From Platanthera guangdongensis (Eukaryota > Streptophyta > Magnoliopsida > Asparagales > Orchidaceae): a stretch of 64,000 nt of DNA. Made by a program: the position numbers and the translations under genes. The stretch spans positions 73,346,346 through 73,410,345 of the forward strand of contig CM077157.1 of the NCBI GenBank assembly GCA_039583875.1, given 5' to 3'. Each line of letters opens with the position of its first letter. The first letter of the stretch is position 1. The notes under the pieces were generated by a model, which saw nothing but the letters and a program-made list of their open reading frames with translations, was not told the origin of the DNA and made no database searches. This document shows, piece after piece, positions 22,002 to 30,800 of this stretch.

Positions 22002-22539
22002 AGAAGAAAGACCACGTGATCAAACAGGAGGCCACGCGAGAACAGCAGGAAGCGGAGAGAAAAAGGTCGCGGCGACAAGGGCAGAAACACCAAGCCGGGG
22101 GAACAGCAAGCAGGACGTGCGGCTAGGAAGGCCGCAGCCAAGAAGCGGAGCAAAGCAGAGGGAACGAAGCCGCACGGCTAGAGAGAAGGCCGCGCGAACA
22201 GGAGAGAGAGAAGACCACGCAAACTGGGAGTTCGCGACAAATGCAAACAGGTCGTGCGAACAGAGCAGAGACCTTGCGAACAGAGACTGACCGCACGAAT
22301 AAAGGGAGATCGCGGGGAGAGAAGAGGCAGAGAAACCGCGAAAACAGGTCACGGAGACAAAGAAAGAGACAGGTCGCGCACACAAAGGGCAGCGCCAAAG
22401 AGGAGACAGAAATCGCGCGAACATGGTGCAAACGGGCAGAAGAAACAAGTCGCAAACAGGTCGCGAGAAGAAGGAGCAAGCCGCGCGGACAGGTCACGTG
22501 GAAAGAGAAAGCTCACAGAATCAGGAGGAAAAGATCGAT
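22002..22539 (-). other. Copia A leader: low-complexity C/T-rich, no gag
   Basis: Between primer site and protease there are only about 540 bp, made of variants of a cgcgacctg(t)ttc unit on the minus strand. No frame shows gag helices or a CX2CX4HX4C zinc knuckle. A typical plant copia gag needs roughly 900 bp. Element F has an equivalent leader of related composition (gcggact/gcgacct units). Confidence 0.75.
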
Positions 22540-22552
22540 GGCTCTGATACCA
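22540..22552 (-). promoter_or_regulatory. Primer-binding site of copia A (tRNA-iMet)
   Basis: The minus strand reads tggtatcagagcc directly after the 5' LTR end, complementary to the 3' end of plant initiator tRNA-Met. It fixes the LTR edge at 22553. Confidence 0.93.
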
Positions 22553-22970
22553 TGTGCAAATAGAAAACAAGAGACCGAAAAATTGGAGTAACAAAATTTT
22601 TATAATCCAAAAAAGATATCTATTACAAAGGTATAGCCTCTCTTTTATAGAATGGAGGAGATGAGAGAGATTATAATTAAGCAATGTGAGACTAAATAAT
22701 TACAAGTGTAAGCGGTTTAACATAAAAACAAGCCGAACAGTCCACGCGGTTAGACGAATAGGCTAACCGCTCGGCCACCACAAGAAAGAGAGAACAAGCT
22801 GCCATAAGAGACCGCCCAGTCTCTAAGCCGCCTGAGACAAACCGTCAGACCGCCCGGATAACCACAGCAATAGTCCAGCCATCAAACCGCAGGAGAGAGA
22901 CCGACAGACCGCTCGGTCTCTAAACCGCCAGAATCAGACCGCCAGACCGCCCGGTCTCCATACCGCAACA
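22553..22970 (-). repeat. 5' LTR of copia A
   Basis: This 418-bp LTR matches 5225-5658 with about 25 substitutions by eye and small indels in the agaccgcccggtct repeat part. It ends taccgcaaca and is followed by the TSD atctg. Confidence 0.92.
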
Positions 22971-22975
22971 ATCTG

Positions 22976-24133
22976 GAAGTTTGATCTCCCGCGAAAACAA
23001 TGTTTGATCAGGTGTAGCGGCAGCAACGGTGTCGGCGAGTAGCGGTGGCGGCGAAAAGACGCGCGGCGAAAGGAATCGCTTCTGCACGGTCGGTGAAGCG
23101 ATGGTGAGCAACAGCAACAGGGAGAGCGGAGAGACGAGACCGGCAGCAAAAACGGGTCCGTCGGGACCACCGGAGCACGAGCCGACAGAAGCGGCGGCGC
23201 TATGGCCGGTGGGAGCGGCAAGGCGGGGGCCGGTAGGAAAAGAGTCGGGAGAGGAGGCGGTGAGATGGTCGGAGGAGACGGCAATGCCGGGGCCGGCGGA
23301 GGAAGAGTCGGTGGAGGAGGCAATGGTATGACCGGCAGCGGCGGAGATGGTGATCGGAGAGGAGGCGGCAACGGTGGAAGGACGACCACCATGGAGAGAG
23401 GTGGTACATCTACGACGAGTGACGGCGGCGACGGCGGCGATGGCAGTGACAACGGCGATGACGGCAGTGGCGGCGACTGCATGAGTCGAGCTGGTGTCGA
23501 CGGCGATGGCGGAGACGACGGCGGTGGCGGTGATGTGGCCAGACGGGGCGGCAATGTCGGGGTTGGCGGAGTAAGAGCCGGTAGAGGAGGCGGCGGAGGA
23601 GGTGGCGGCGACAGCGACGGCGACGGCCTCGGCGGCGGTGGTGGCGACGACGGCGGTGGCGACGACGACGGCGGCGGCGACGACGGACGGCGGCGGCGGC
23701 GGTGGCGACGACGGCGGCGGCGGCGATGCGTCATGACGGACGGAGGACGGAGGACGGTGGTGGCACGGTCATTGGAGGGGGAGGCGGCGAGTCCAGCTCC
23801 GGTGGTGGTGGTGACAGAAAAACCACCAAGGAGTCGCGAGACATGCGGAGGGCGTCGAGCTTGAGGTCGAGCTGAGCATCTACGTGGCCGAGGCGAGCCG
23901 CCCGACGAGCAATACGACAGTCCAGCTTGGCAAGGGTGGTGAGGAGCTCAATGCGATCGGCAGCGCTAAGTGACACGATGAAAATGGGATAATTAATTAA
24001 CTAATAAAAGTGGGCTCTGGGCGATAATTAATTAGTAAAAGTGAGAAGGAGATGAGATAAGACAGTGCAGGAGGTGGGCCCTGGGCAGTTAAAAGAAATC
24101 AACAAAAAAAGAGAGGGGCGGGTGATACCAAGT
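22976..24133 (-). pseudogene. Internal region of element B: short gag-like start and Pro/Arg-rich low complexity
   Basis: The minus-strand ATG at 23976 opens MSLSAADRIELLTTLAKLD, a Leu/Ala/Arg-rich, probably helical segment of about 45 residues, then a Pro-rich run. Further on, frames are dominated by CCG/CGG triplet slippage (23000-23720), giving Pro/Ser-rich and, on the other strand, Gly-rich ORFs. After excising copia A, the frame runs into a short tail (ELGVKLDVKDGW) just before the purine tract, resembling the last residues of gypsy pol. No enzymatic domain is present. I take it as the remains of a non-autonomous element. A gag identity for the start is only a guess from position. Confidence 0.45.
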
Positions 24134-24521
24134 TGTTACGATACTATTTTGGTGGGTTGTCGGAGAGTGGCGAACAGAGGATACAAGGGAATTAAATCCC
24201 TAGAAATGGAGGAAGAGGAAAAATTAGAGAGAGAAAGAGAGAAACTTGAGAGAGAAGAGAACTAGAGAGAGAAAGAGAGGAGCTTGAGAGAGAAGATAAC
24301 TTGATCAATACTATTCATATTCATTACATGACCCCAAGGGTCTATTATATAGAATCCAGATGTCACAGATGTAAATTCCTGACACCATGAAACTAAGAGA
24401 AATAATAAAAACACAAAAAGACTGCATGACTTGACTTGATTCATACGATATTAAACATCTAATACACTTAATAAAATAAAACTCCAAATACTAGATAACC
24501 AACGGCGTGAGCTCCATAACA
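24134..24521 (-). repeat. 5' LTR of element B (empty site for the MITE)
   Basis: This 388-bp LTR begins TGTTACGATAC and ends CCATAACA. It is the MITE-free partner of 4545-5157, followed by the TSD caatc. Confidence 0.85.
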
Positions 24522-24599
24522 CAATCATAGAGGACGAGGGAAGAGAGAAATGGAGAGAAATAGAAAGAAAGAGAGAGATTAAGAATAGAGACAATCACA

Positions 24600-24900
24600 T
24601 TGCTAAAATGCCACAATGTCAGCCGACTGCCATAAGGATTGGCCACAACCACAATGCCACAATGTCAATCGACTGCCATAAGGATTTTTTCACAACCACA
24701 ATGTCAACCAACTCCCACAAGAATTTGCCACAGCCACAAGGCCCACAATGCCGGAATGTCAGATTACTGTCATAGGGACTGCTGGACTGGCCACAACCGC
24801 AATTCCACAATATCAGCCCACTGTCATAAGGCTTTGTCACACCAACAATGTCACACGGCCCATACCAACAATGCCGCAATGTCAACCGAGAAGAAGGAAG
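24600..24900. repeat. Degenerate tandem repeat of about 47 bp
   Basis: Five to six diverged copies of a unit containing ccacaatgtcarccgactgycataagg and rccacaaccacaatg follow one another; copy length varies by deletion. Related words (ccgcaat, ccataaccac) recur near 25530. No coding role is evident. Confidence 0.7.
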
Positions 24901-25729
24901 AGAGAAATAGAGGGAGAGAGATCAGAGAAGTAGATGAAGAAGGAAAAGGGAAATAGCCAGCCGAGAAGGTTCCACAATGACATCCAAGAAAAAGGAAGAG
25001 GGTAATAGAGGAAGAGAAATCAAAGAAATAGAGGAAGGAGGGGAGAAATAGAATAAATAACATAAGGAAAAAGTCTGCCAAGAAGATGCGGCAAATATAA
25101 CTCATAGTGCCAAAAACTAGATGCAGCAAACTAACAAATATAACTTAAAAATAAAGATAAAACTCACAGTGCCGAGGGGGTAAGCCACCGAATAGTAGAG
25201 GAGAGGAGATGAGGAAATGTCGAGAACCAGTGCTGATAAAAAGATGCGGACGGAAGACGACCGACGACAAAGTCCAAACAACCAGAAGAACACAGCTCAG
25301 GTGCGAGAATCACCAGAGAGTCAGGAAGAAGACTAGAAACTTATGCCGAGAGAGTAAGAAATCGTGAGAGGGAGATTAGGACAAGCCAGACGGAAAGAGA
25401 TGGAAAATGAGCAGTCGGGCGTTGTAGAGAAGTAAAATAAGTGATAATACATAATTATATATGTAATAAACTAATGAAATAAGTAATGAAACAAGTAAAT
25501 TAAATATAAACAATATAAAAGTATTTAAAAATGCCACAAGCCGCAATAAGCCGCCATAACCACAATACTGGGCCAACATGTCCGACATGTTGGCCGCAAT
25601 TCTGGAAAACGCAAAATTTGACACTTGCAGTTGCAGCGGTAACGTTGCAATCCCCCCCCCCGAAAATGACATGTTGGCCGCATTCTAGAAGCTTGATCAC
25701 TTGTACCACGGATATGCAGCAACCAGACC
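24901..25729. other. No gene seen; contains a 21-bp palindrome
   Basis: This is A/G-rich, then AT-rich DNA. At about 25570-25590 the near-perfect palindrome ccaacatgtccgacatgttgg occurs, and gacatgttggccgc recurs about 90 bp later. No ORF with a recognisable motif. Confidence 0.5.
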
Positions 25730-25870
25730 GTCACGACGCCTCTAAGCTTCTAGTGTTTCACGAGATCCGCCCACCGAAGGAGTCGCCCGAGTCTCACCGA
25801 TGTGCCCTTGGGACCCTTCGCGGCTCGACCTTGGGGCAAGGTCGCTTTTCAAGACGAGTGTATTGATATG
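25730..25870 (+). pseudogene. Possible gypsy pol C-terminal tail
   Basis: A frame reading GKVAFQDECID resembles the short acidic tail (LEDKVAF-QDEGID-like) that ends many plant gypsy polyproteins just before the 3' LTR. The sequence after it could then be an LTR starting near 25866, but I found no partner LTR. It is a weak call. Confidence 0.3.
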
Positions 25871-26212
25871 CATGTATTAACACTTTTTTTTTGTAATGGG
25901 GCCTTCATCTATATAAGGATCTCCTTAGGTCAGTTATATTTTAAAATGAGTGTCATTATTTGGTCTCTTGAAAGGGTAGTGTCTTAGAGGACTCATTCTA
26001 TGGTTGCTTGGCGGAGCTTACCTCTCGTTTATATTTTTATTTCATGCAATGCAAGTTCGTGTTCTATGTTTTAGATATTGATACGATCTCCATGTATCAT
26101 CTTGGCACTTTCAACCATAATTTATCAAATATCAGGTGACTCCTATGAAGGCTCTATATGATTGAGTAGGATCTTGTTTTACAATTCGTTTGCGGTCTTC
26201 GAGCCTAATTAT
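25871..26212. other. No gene seen
   Basis: This AT-rich stretch runs up to the left LTR of element G. It could be LTR sequence belonging to the possible pol tail just upstream. Confidence 0.4.
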
Positions 26213-26548
26213 TGCTAGGGGCTTCGTATGTAGTTAACTTCAATTCAAGTTCAATCATTATTCGTTGTTGGTAGTTAATAACTACTGGTTGTCATTAAGA
26301 GTTATATACCCCTATTTAAAGATAAGTAAGGTTGAAATGAAAGAATCTAGAAAATTAGAATCTCACCTCGTCTTGTTCAGAGATTATGGTAACTCACTTT
26401 CACTCACTCTCTCTCTCCCTCTCTCTCTCTTAGCACACCCGCTTGGGCATCCACAATTATGACTCCGCAGTATCTTTTCATCATCATCTTCACCTTCGGC
26501 CACCTCCTCTAGCGAAGCCACCAAAGCATTACAGGTTAGTCAGTAATA
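26213..26548 (+). repeat. 5' LTR of element G (decayed)
   Basis: It starts TGCTAGGGG and ends near cagtaata, where the right LTR has TGTTACGGG and cccgtaaca. A CT-rich tract (26398-26432) is shared. Element E lies 43 bp beyond its end. Confidence 0.65.
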
Positions 26549-26590
26549 ACTAGGTATCATAACATCGTCTTCCTCGAGCTCAAAGCTAAC

Positions 26591-27776
26591 TGATGGGAAT
26601 CCATCGGATCGTGCACATGATGGGGCGGGACCCACGTTCATTTATTCCCGCCGGAAGACGTGATCGGATCGCCGATCCGACCCCGCGGTTGCGTCCGGCA
26701 TGTCGCCGCGAATCAGAATTATATATTTATGTATTTGTTTTGGACACGTACTTATTTTATTTAAGGGCAAACCCACCGGCCAATCATAGCCGTTGGATGG
26801 GATGCCCTCATGCTTGTTTTCTTATAAATAGGACTAGTGGCTGGTTAGGGTTATCATTGCTGAAGTTGGAGAGTCTCTTCCCTACTTCCGGTGGTCTTCC
26901 GCGGTGCCGACGCTGTGGACCCTTGGTGCCGACGCCTTGGGGTAAGTTTTCCTCTTCCTCTCCCTCACTTTCTCCTTCCCATCCAGGCCGCCAGCCCCCC
27001 CCCCTGCCTTCCGCCCAGCTTTGGCCGCCCGGAAACACCCGCCTCCCCCCCATCCAGGCCGCCAGCCCCCCTTTCCCTCTTCCGCTCAGGTTCGGCCGCC
27101 GGAACACCCCCGATCTCCACCCTATCCAGGCCGGCCGTCCCTCCCACCAACCCGCCGCCTGGAACCAGCCACCCGCCCCTTTTCCACCTCCTACCAGCCC
27201 GCCAACGCTCCGTCTCCATCCCAAATCCGTGGATCCACCCTCCCCAAGCCGGATCCGGCCATCTATTACCGGATCCGTCCACCCGAGCCCGGATCCGAGC
27301 GTATTCTTCCGGATCCGCCCGTTTTCGTCTTGATCCCTTCTCCCACCACCAAAACAGCCCCTCCCCGTCATTTCCACCTCCGGCTCCACCACCCGGCACC
27401 CGATATACGCCACCCGCACCCTCCACTTCCATTGCCCGAAATCAGCCCCTAGTCTTGAGTTTTTTTGTGATTGTGGTGTACTATTTTTCTGGATATTATT
27501 ATTGGAGATCTCATATTTGTTTGGAGTTAGTTTGTGGCATTTTGTATCGATTGATTATTAACCTGCAGGTGGATTCCTTCGCCGCACGCTTCTCTTCTGG
27601 CCCTCCGAGCGGAGGAAAGCCAACTAAGAAATTTGCCAAATATTAAAATAAACTCTGGTTGTAGTTATTTGTTTGTGGCGTTGCTATTTTCATTGCTCTA
27701 ATAATCCGTCGCATGAACCAGTTATTGTGTTGCATCTAGAGTCTAAGTGGTGCACTTCATAGCCTACCCTACATCA
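26591..27776 (+). repeat. 5' LTR of element E
   Basis: This LTR runs TGATGGGAATCC to CCTACATCA. A TATA box (TATAAATA, about 26823-26830) marks the probable promoter. The C-rich stretch 26960-27440 produces long Pro/Arg-rich ORFs on both strands that also occur in the 3' LTR and are compositional. Confidence 0.96.
26823..26830 (+). promoter_or_regulatory. TATA box of element E LTR
   Basis: TATAAATA lies within an AT-rich leader 3' of the CCAATCA-like box at about 26780. The same box is at 33063-33070 in the 3' LTR. Transcription would start some 30 bp downstream. Confidence 0.6.
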
Positions 27777-27778
27777 GT

Positions 27779-27791
27779 TGGTATCAGAGCC
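27779..27791 (+). promoter_or_regulatory. Primer-binding site of element E (tRNA-iMet)
   Basis: tggtatcagagcc lies two bases after the LTR end, complementary to initiator tRNA-Met. It sets the 5' LTR edge. Confidence 0.95.
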
Positions 27792-27808
27792 CAGGTCGGG
27801 CCATTTGC

Positions 27809-30800
27809 ATGCTCCGTAGTGGTAGGACATTTAGAAGCATGGTAGATCCACCCGTCACAAATGACCGGGCAGCGGGCTCAAATTCGAGCACCGCTACCAC
27901 CGACTTTCAACGTCTTATTCTAGAGCGTTTTGACGCAATGGGTACCCAGTTCGAGAACGTGCGTCACGATATCGCCGCGGTGACTCGTCGGCTAGATCTG
28001 ATAGAGCGCGCAAGAAGTACTCCCTCCCTACACGACCATGAGGCGGGTGACCCGGGCGACTCTCCCCGTCGTGGGCAGCGGGTCAGAGATGATCCGCCAC
28101 CTGCGGACCGCTACCACCGTGAAGATCCCGTGAGAGCCCCCACCCCGCCAGCATGGCGGAACCCAGAACCACCTCGTGGCCGACCCCCACCCCCGTGGGA
28201 GGATTACCGTGTGCCACGACAGCCTGGCCCTAGGAACCGCGTGTCCCCGCTCGGTCGCCACGACCAGCGTCGCGATGAGTATTACCCGCCGGGTCGACGT
28301 GAGCGCGGACCCCCGCCCGCTCGACACGACTATGACCGTGACGATGATCCTGATGATTATCCAAACCCGCGGAGAGGCGACCGTGGCTTTGACATCACTC
28401 GTCGCATCCGCCTCGATGCCCCTTCGTTCGATGGTCGCCTAGATCCAAAAGCCTTCAGCGATTGGCTCTTGGACATGGACCACTACTTCGAGTGGTACGA
28501 CATGAGTGACGAGCGCTGCGTCCGCTTTGCAAAGATGAAATTGATCGGGCAAGCTAAGGTGTTCTGGATTAGTGTCGAGAGAGCTCTAGAGCGGGATGGT
28601 TACTACCCCATCACCAGATGGGACGAGATGAAGGAGAGACTGAAGGAGAAGTACCTCCACGCGTCATATCGGGATCAGCTATTTGAGCAGCTACAGAACT
28701 TACGACAGGGGACACTTACTGTCGCTGAGTACATGACTCGCTTCGATGAGCTGGTCGTCAGGAGTGATATTTCAGAGGAACCTATTGCCACTGCCGCCCG
28801 TTTCAAGGCGGGCCTTCGCTCTGATATTCGGAGAGAGTTGATTCCCCACCGCTTGGAGACGGTTGATCAGATATTCCAGCTCTCCCTCGAGTATGAGCAG
28901 TACCTTCGTTCGTCTAGTACGAGGCAGTTCACCTCTCGGACTGATTCCTCGACCTTTAGGAAGCCCGCTCCGCCCCAGACCACCACGGTCGCACCCTCGT
29001 GCATCCTCGCGGATGCGAAGGGTAAAGCCGTAGCCACTGATGGCCAGCGATCTGGGGGCATTGTATGTTTTAGATGCTCTGGCAGGGGCCACGTGGCGGC
29101 GCAGTGCCCCACGCGGACCCTGTTACTTGAGGAAGAGGAGGAACAGGGTTTAGAGGGTGAAGAGGAGGCCCCAGAGGAGGTTAGGGCTGCAGTCGAGGAA
29201 GGTTGGGAGAGTGATGCCGAGCGATCCTTAGAGGTGGGAGTGATTCGGCGCCTCCTACACACCCCACGTGTGGACGAGGACTGGCGACGCACGACCATCT
29301 TTTACACGTACTTCCCTAGTGCAGGCGGTCCCTGCAAGCTAGCCATTGATGGTGGGAGTTGCGTGAATATTGTAGCCCCAAGAGCGCTTGACCGTATGCA
29401 GGTGAAGGCAGAGCCTCACCCCCATCTGTACCGTGTCGTCTGGGTTGACAAGACGGCGATTCAGGTCACCCAGCGTTGTTTAGTCCCGATCACCATTGCG
29501 TCCTTTCAGGACAAGGTCTGGTGCGATGTTATTCCCATGGACGTCGCTCACGTGTTGCTTGGCCGCCCCTGGCTTTTTGATCGTGATGTCACGTGCTTCG
29601 GTCGCTCGAACACGTGTGTCTTTTATGATAAGGGGCGGAAGATCACGTTGACGCCCACCCAGCCCCGAGATCGACCCAAGGGTGTGGTAGAGTCATCTCC
29701 GAGCACAAGCGCCTCGCGAACACTGCATATTCTGAGGCGAGGTGAGTTTCTGCGAGATAGTGCCGAGTCCGACATCATTTATGTAGTCGCCGCTACCCAG
29801 GTTACCGAGGACGCTCCGGTCGATTTCCCACTCGTGGTGCGTCCCCTGTTAGGCAAGTTTGCGGACATTATGCCAGACGAGCTCCCCGATGAGCTGCCCC
29901 CCCCCCCTCGGGACATTCAGCATGTCATTGATTTAGTCCCGGGAGCTTCCCTCCCGAACCTGCCTCACTACCGTATGCACCCGGATGAGCACGCTGAACT
30001 CAAACGGCAAGTTGACGAGCTTCTTCGGAAGCAGTTCATTCGCGAGAGCATGAGTCTTTGTGCGGTTCCCGCCCTTCTTACCCCTAAGAAGGACGGTAGT
30101 TGGCGTATGTGCATCGACAGCCGCGCCATCAATAAGATCACGGTCAAGTATCGCTTCCCCATCCCACGACTCGATGACTTACTGGATACCATGTCCGGTG
30201 CCCAGATCTTCTCCAAGATCGACCTCCGCAGCGGGTACCATCAGATACGAGTTCGTGAGGGGGACGAGTGGAAGACTGCATTTAAGACCAAGGACGGTCT
30301 GTATGAGTGGCTAGTCATGCCATTCGGGCTATCCAACGCCCCGAGCACATTCATGCGAGTTATGACGCAGGTGTTGCGGCCCTACATGGGCAAGTTCCTG
30401 GTGGTATACTTTGATGACATATTAGTCTACAGCCAGACTCAGGCCGCTCACCTCGATCATTTGAGACTTCTCTTCGGCACCCTCCGTCAAGAGAAGCTGT
30501 ATGTGAACCTGAAGAAGTGCACATTTCTGTCCGAGTCCGTCCACTTTCTAGGCTTTATTATTTCCTCCACTGGAGTCTCCGTGGACCCTGAGAAGGTCAA
30601 ATCTATTCGAGATTGGCCTGTACCTAGGAATATCCACGAGGCTCGTAGCTTTCACGGGCTTGCCACCTTCTATAGGAGGTTTGTCCAGGGGTTCAGCACG
30701 ATCATGGCCCCCTTCACGAGCTGTCTCAAGAAGGGAGAGTTTCAGTGGACCCCCGCAGCCACCAGAGCTTTCGAGGAGATTAAGGAGAGATTGACGACAG

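Larger units (their letters stand above)
5225..22970 (-). mobile_element. Copia element A (gag-less, decayed), interrupted by a Tat element
   Basis: LTRs lie at 5225-5658 and 22553-22970, with a perfect TSD atctg at 5220-5224 and 22971-22975. The tRNA-iMet primer site is at 22540-22552 (tggtatcagagcc on the minus strand), and the polypurine tract abuts the left LTR (gcttgagggagag, minus). The LTRs differ by roughly 6 percent by eye. Coding order on the minus strand is C/T-rich leader, protease, integrase, RT, RNase H, which is copia order. The pol is broken by stops and at least one frameshift, and is split at 6158/19305 by the Tat insertion. No gag-like sequence or zinc knuckle is visible between primer site and protease. 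A lies inside B. Confidence 0.93.
4545..24521 (-). mobile_element. LTR element B (non-autonomous), host of nested A and Tat elements
   Basis: B is bounded by LTRs at 4545-5157 and 24134-24521 (TGTTACG...ATAACA on the plus strand) and by a perfect 5-bp TSD, caatc, at 4540-4544 and 24522-24526. Orientation is minus. Next to the right LTR there is a tRNA-Met-like primer site (TGGTATCAcc, about 3 bp from the LTR), and next to the left LTR a purine tract (aaggacgggtggag). After removing nested A, only about 1.2 kb of internal DNA remains. It holds a short coding-like start, a low-complexity CGG/CCG-rich stretch and a short pol-tail-like peptide. No RT or integrase is visible, so B is non-autonomous. 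The superfamily is uncertain; the pol-tail pattern suggests gypsy. Confidence 0.85.

Noticed and set aside
23202..23864. Gly-rich plus-strand ORF of 220 codons
   Set aside because: It is a product of CGG-type triplet repeats in the internal region of B; the opposite strand is equally open.
26593..27646. ORFs of 140-290 codons, Pro/Arg-rich, on both strands in the C-rich part of the E LTR (repeated at 32830-33799)
   Set aside because: They occur identically in both LTRs, overlap each other in several frames and owe their length to GC-rich composition; no domain is visible.
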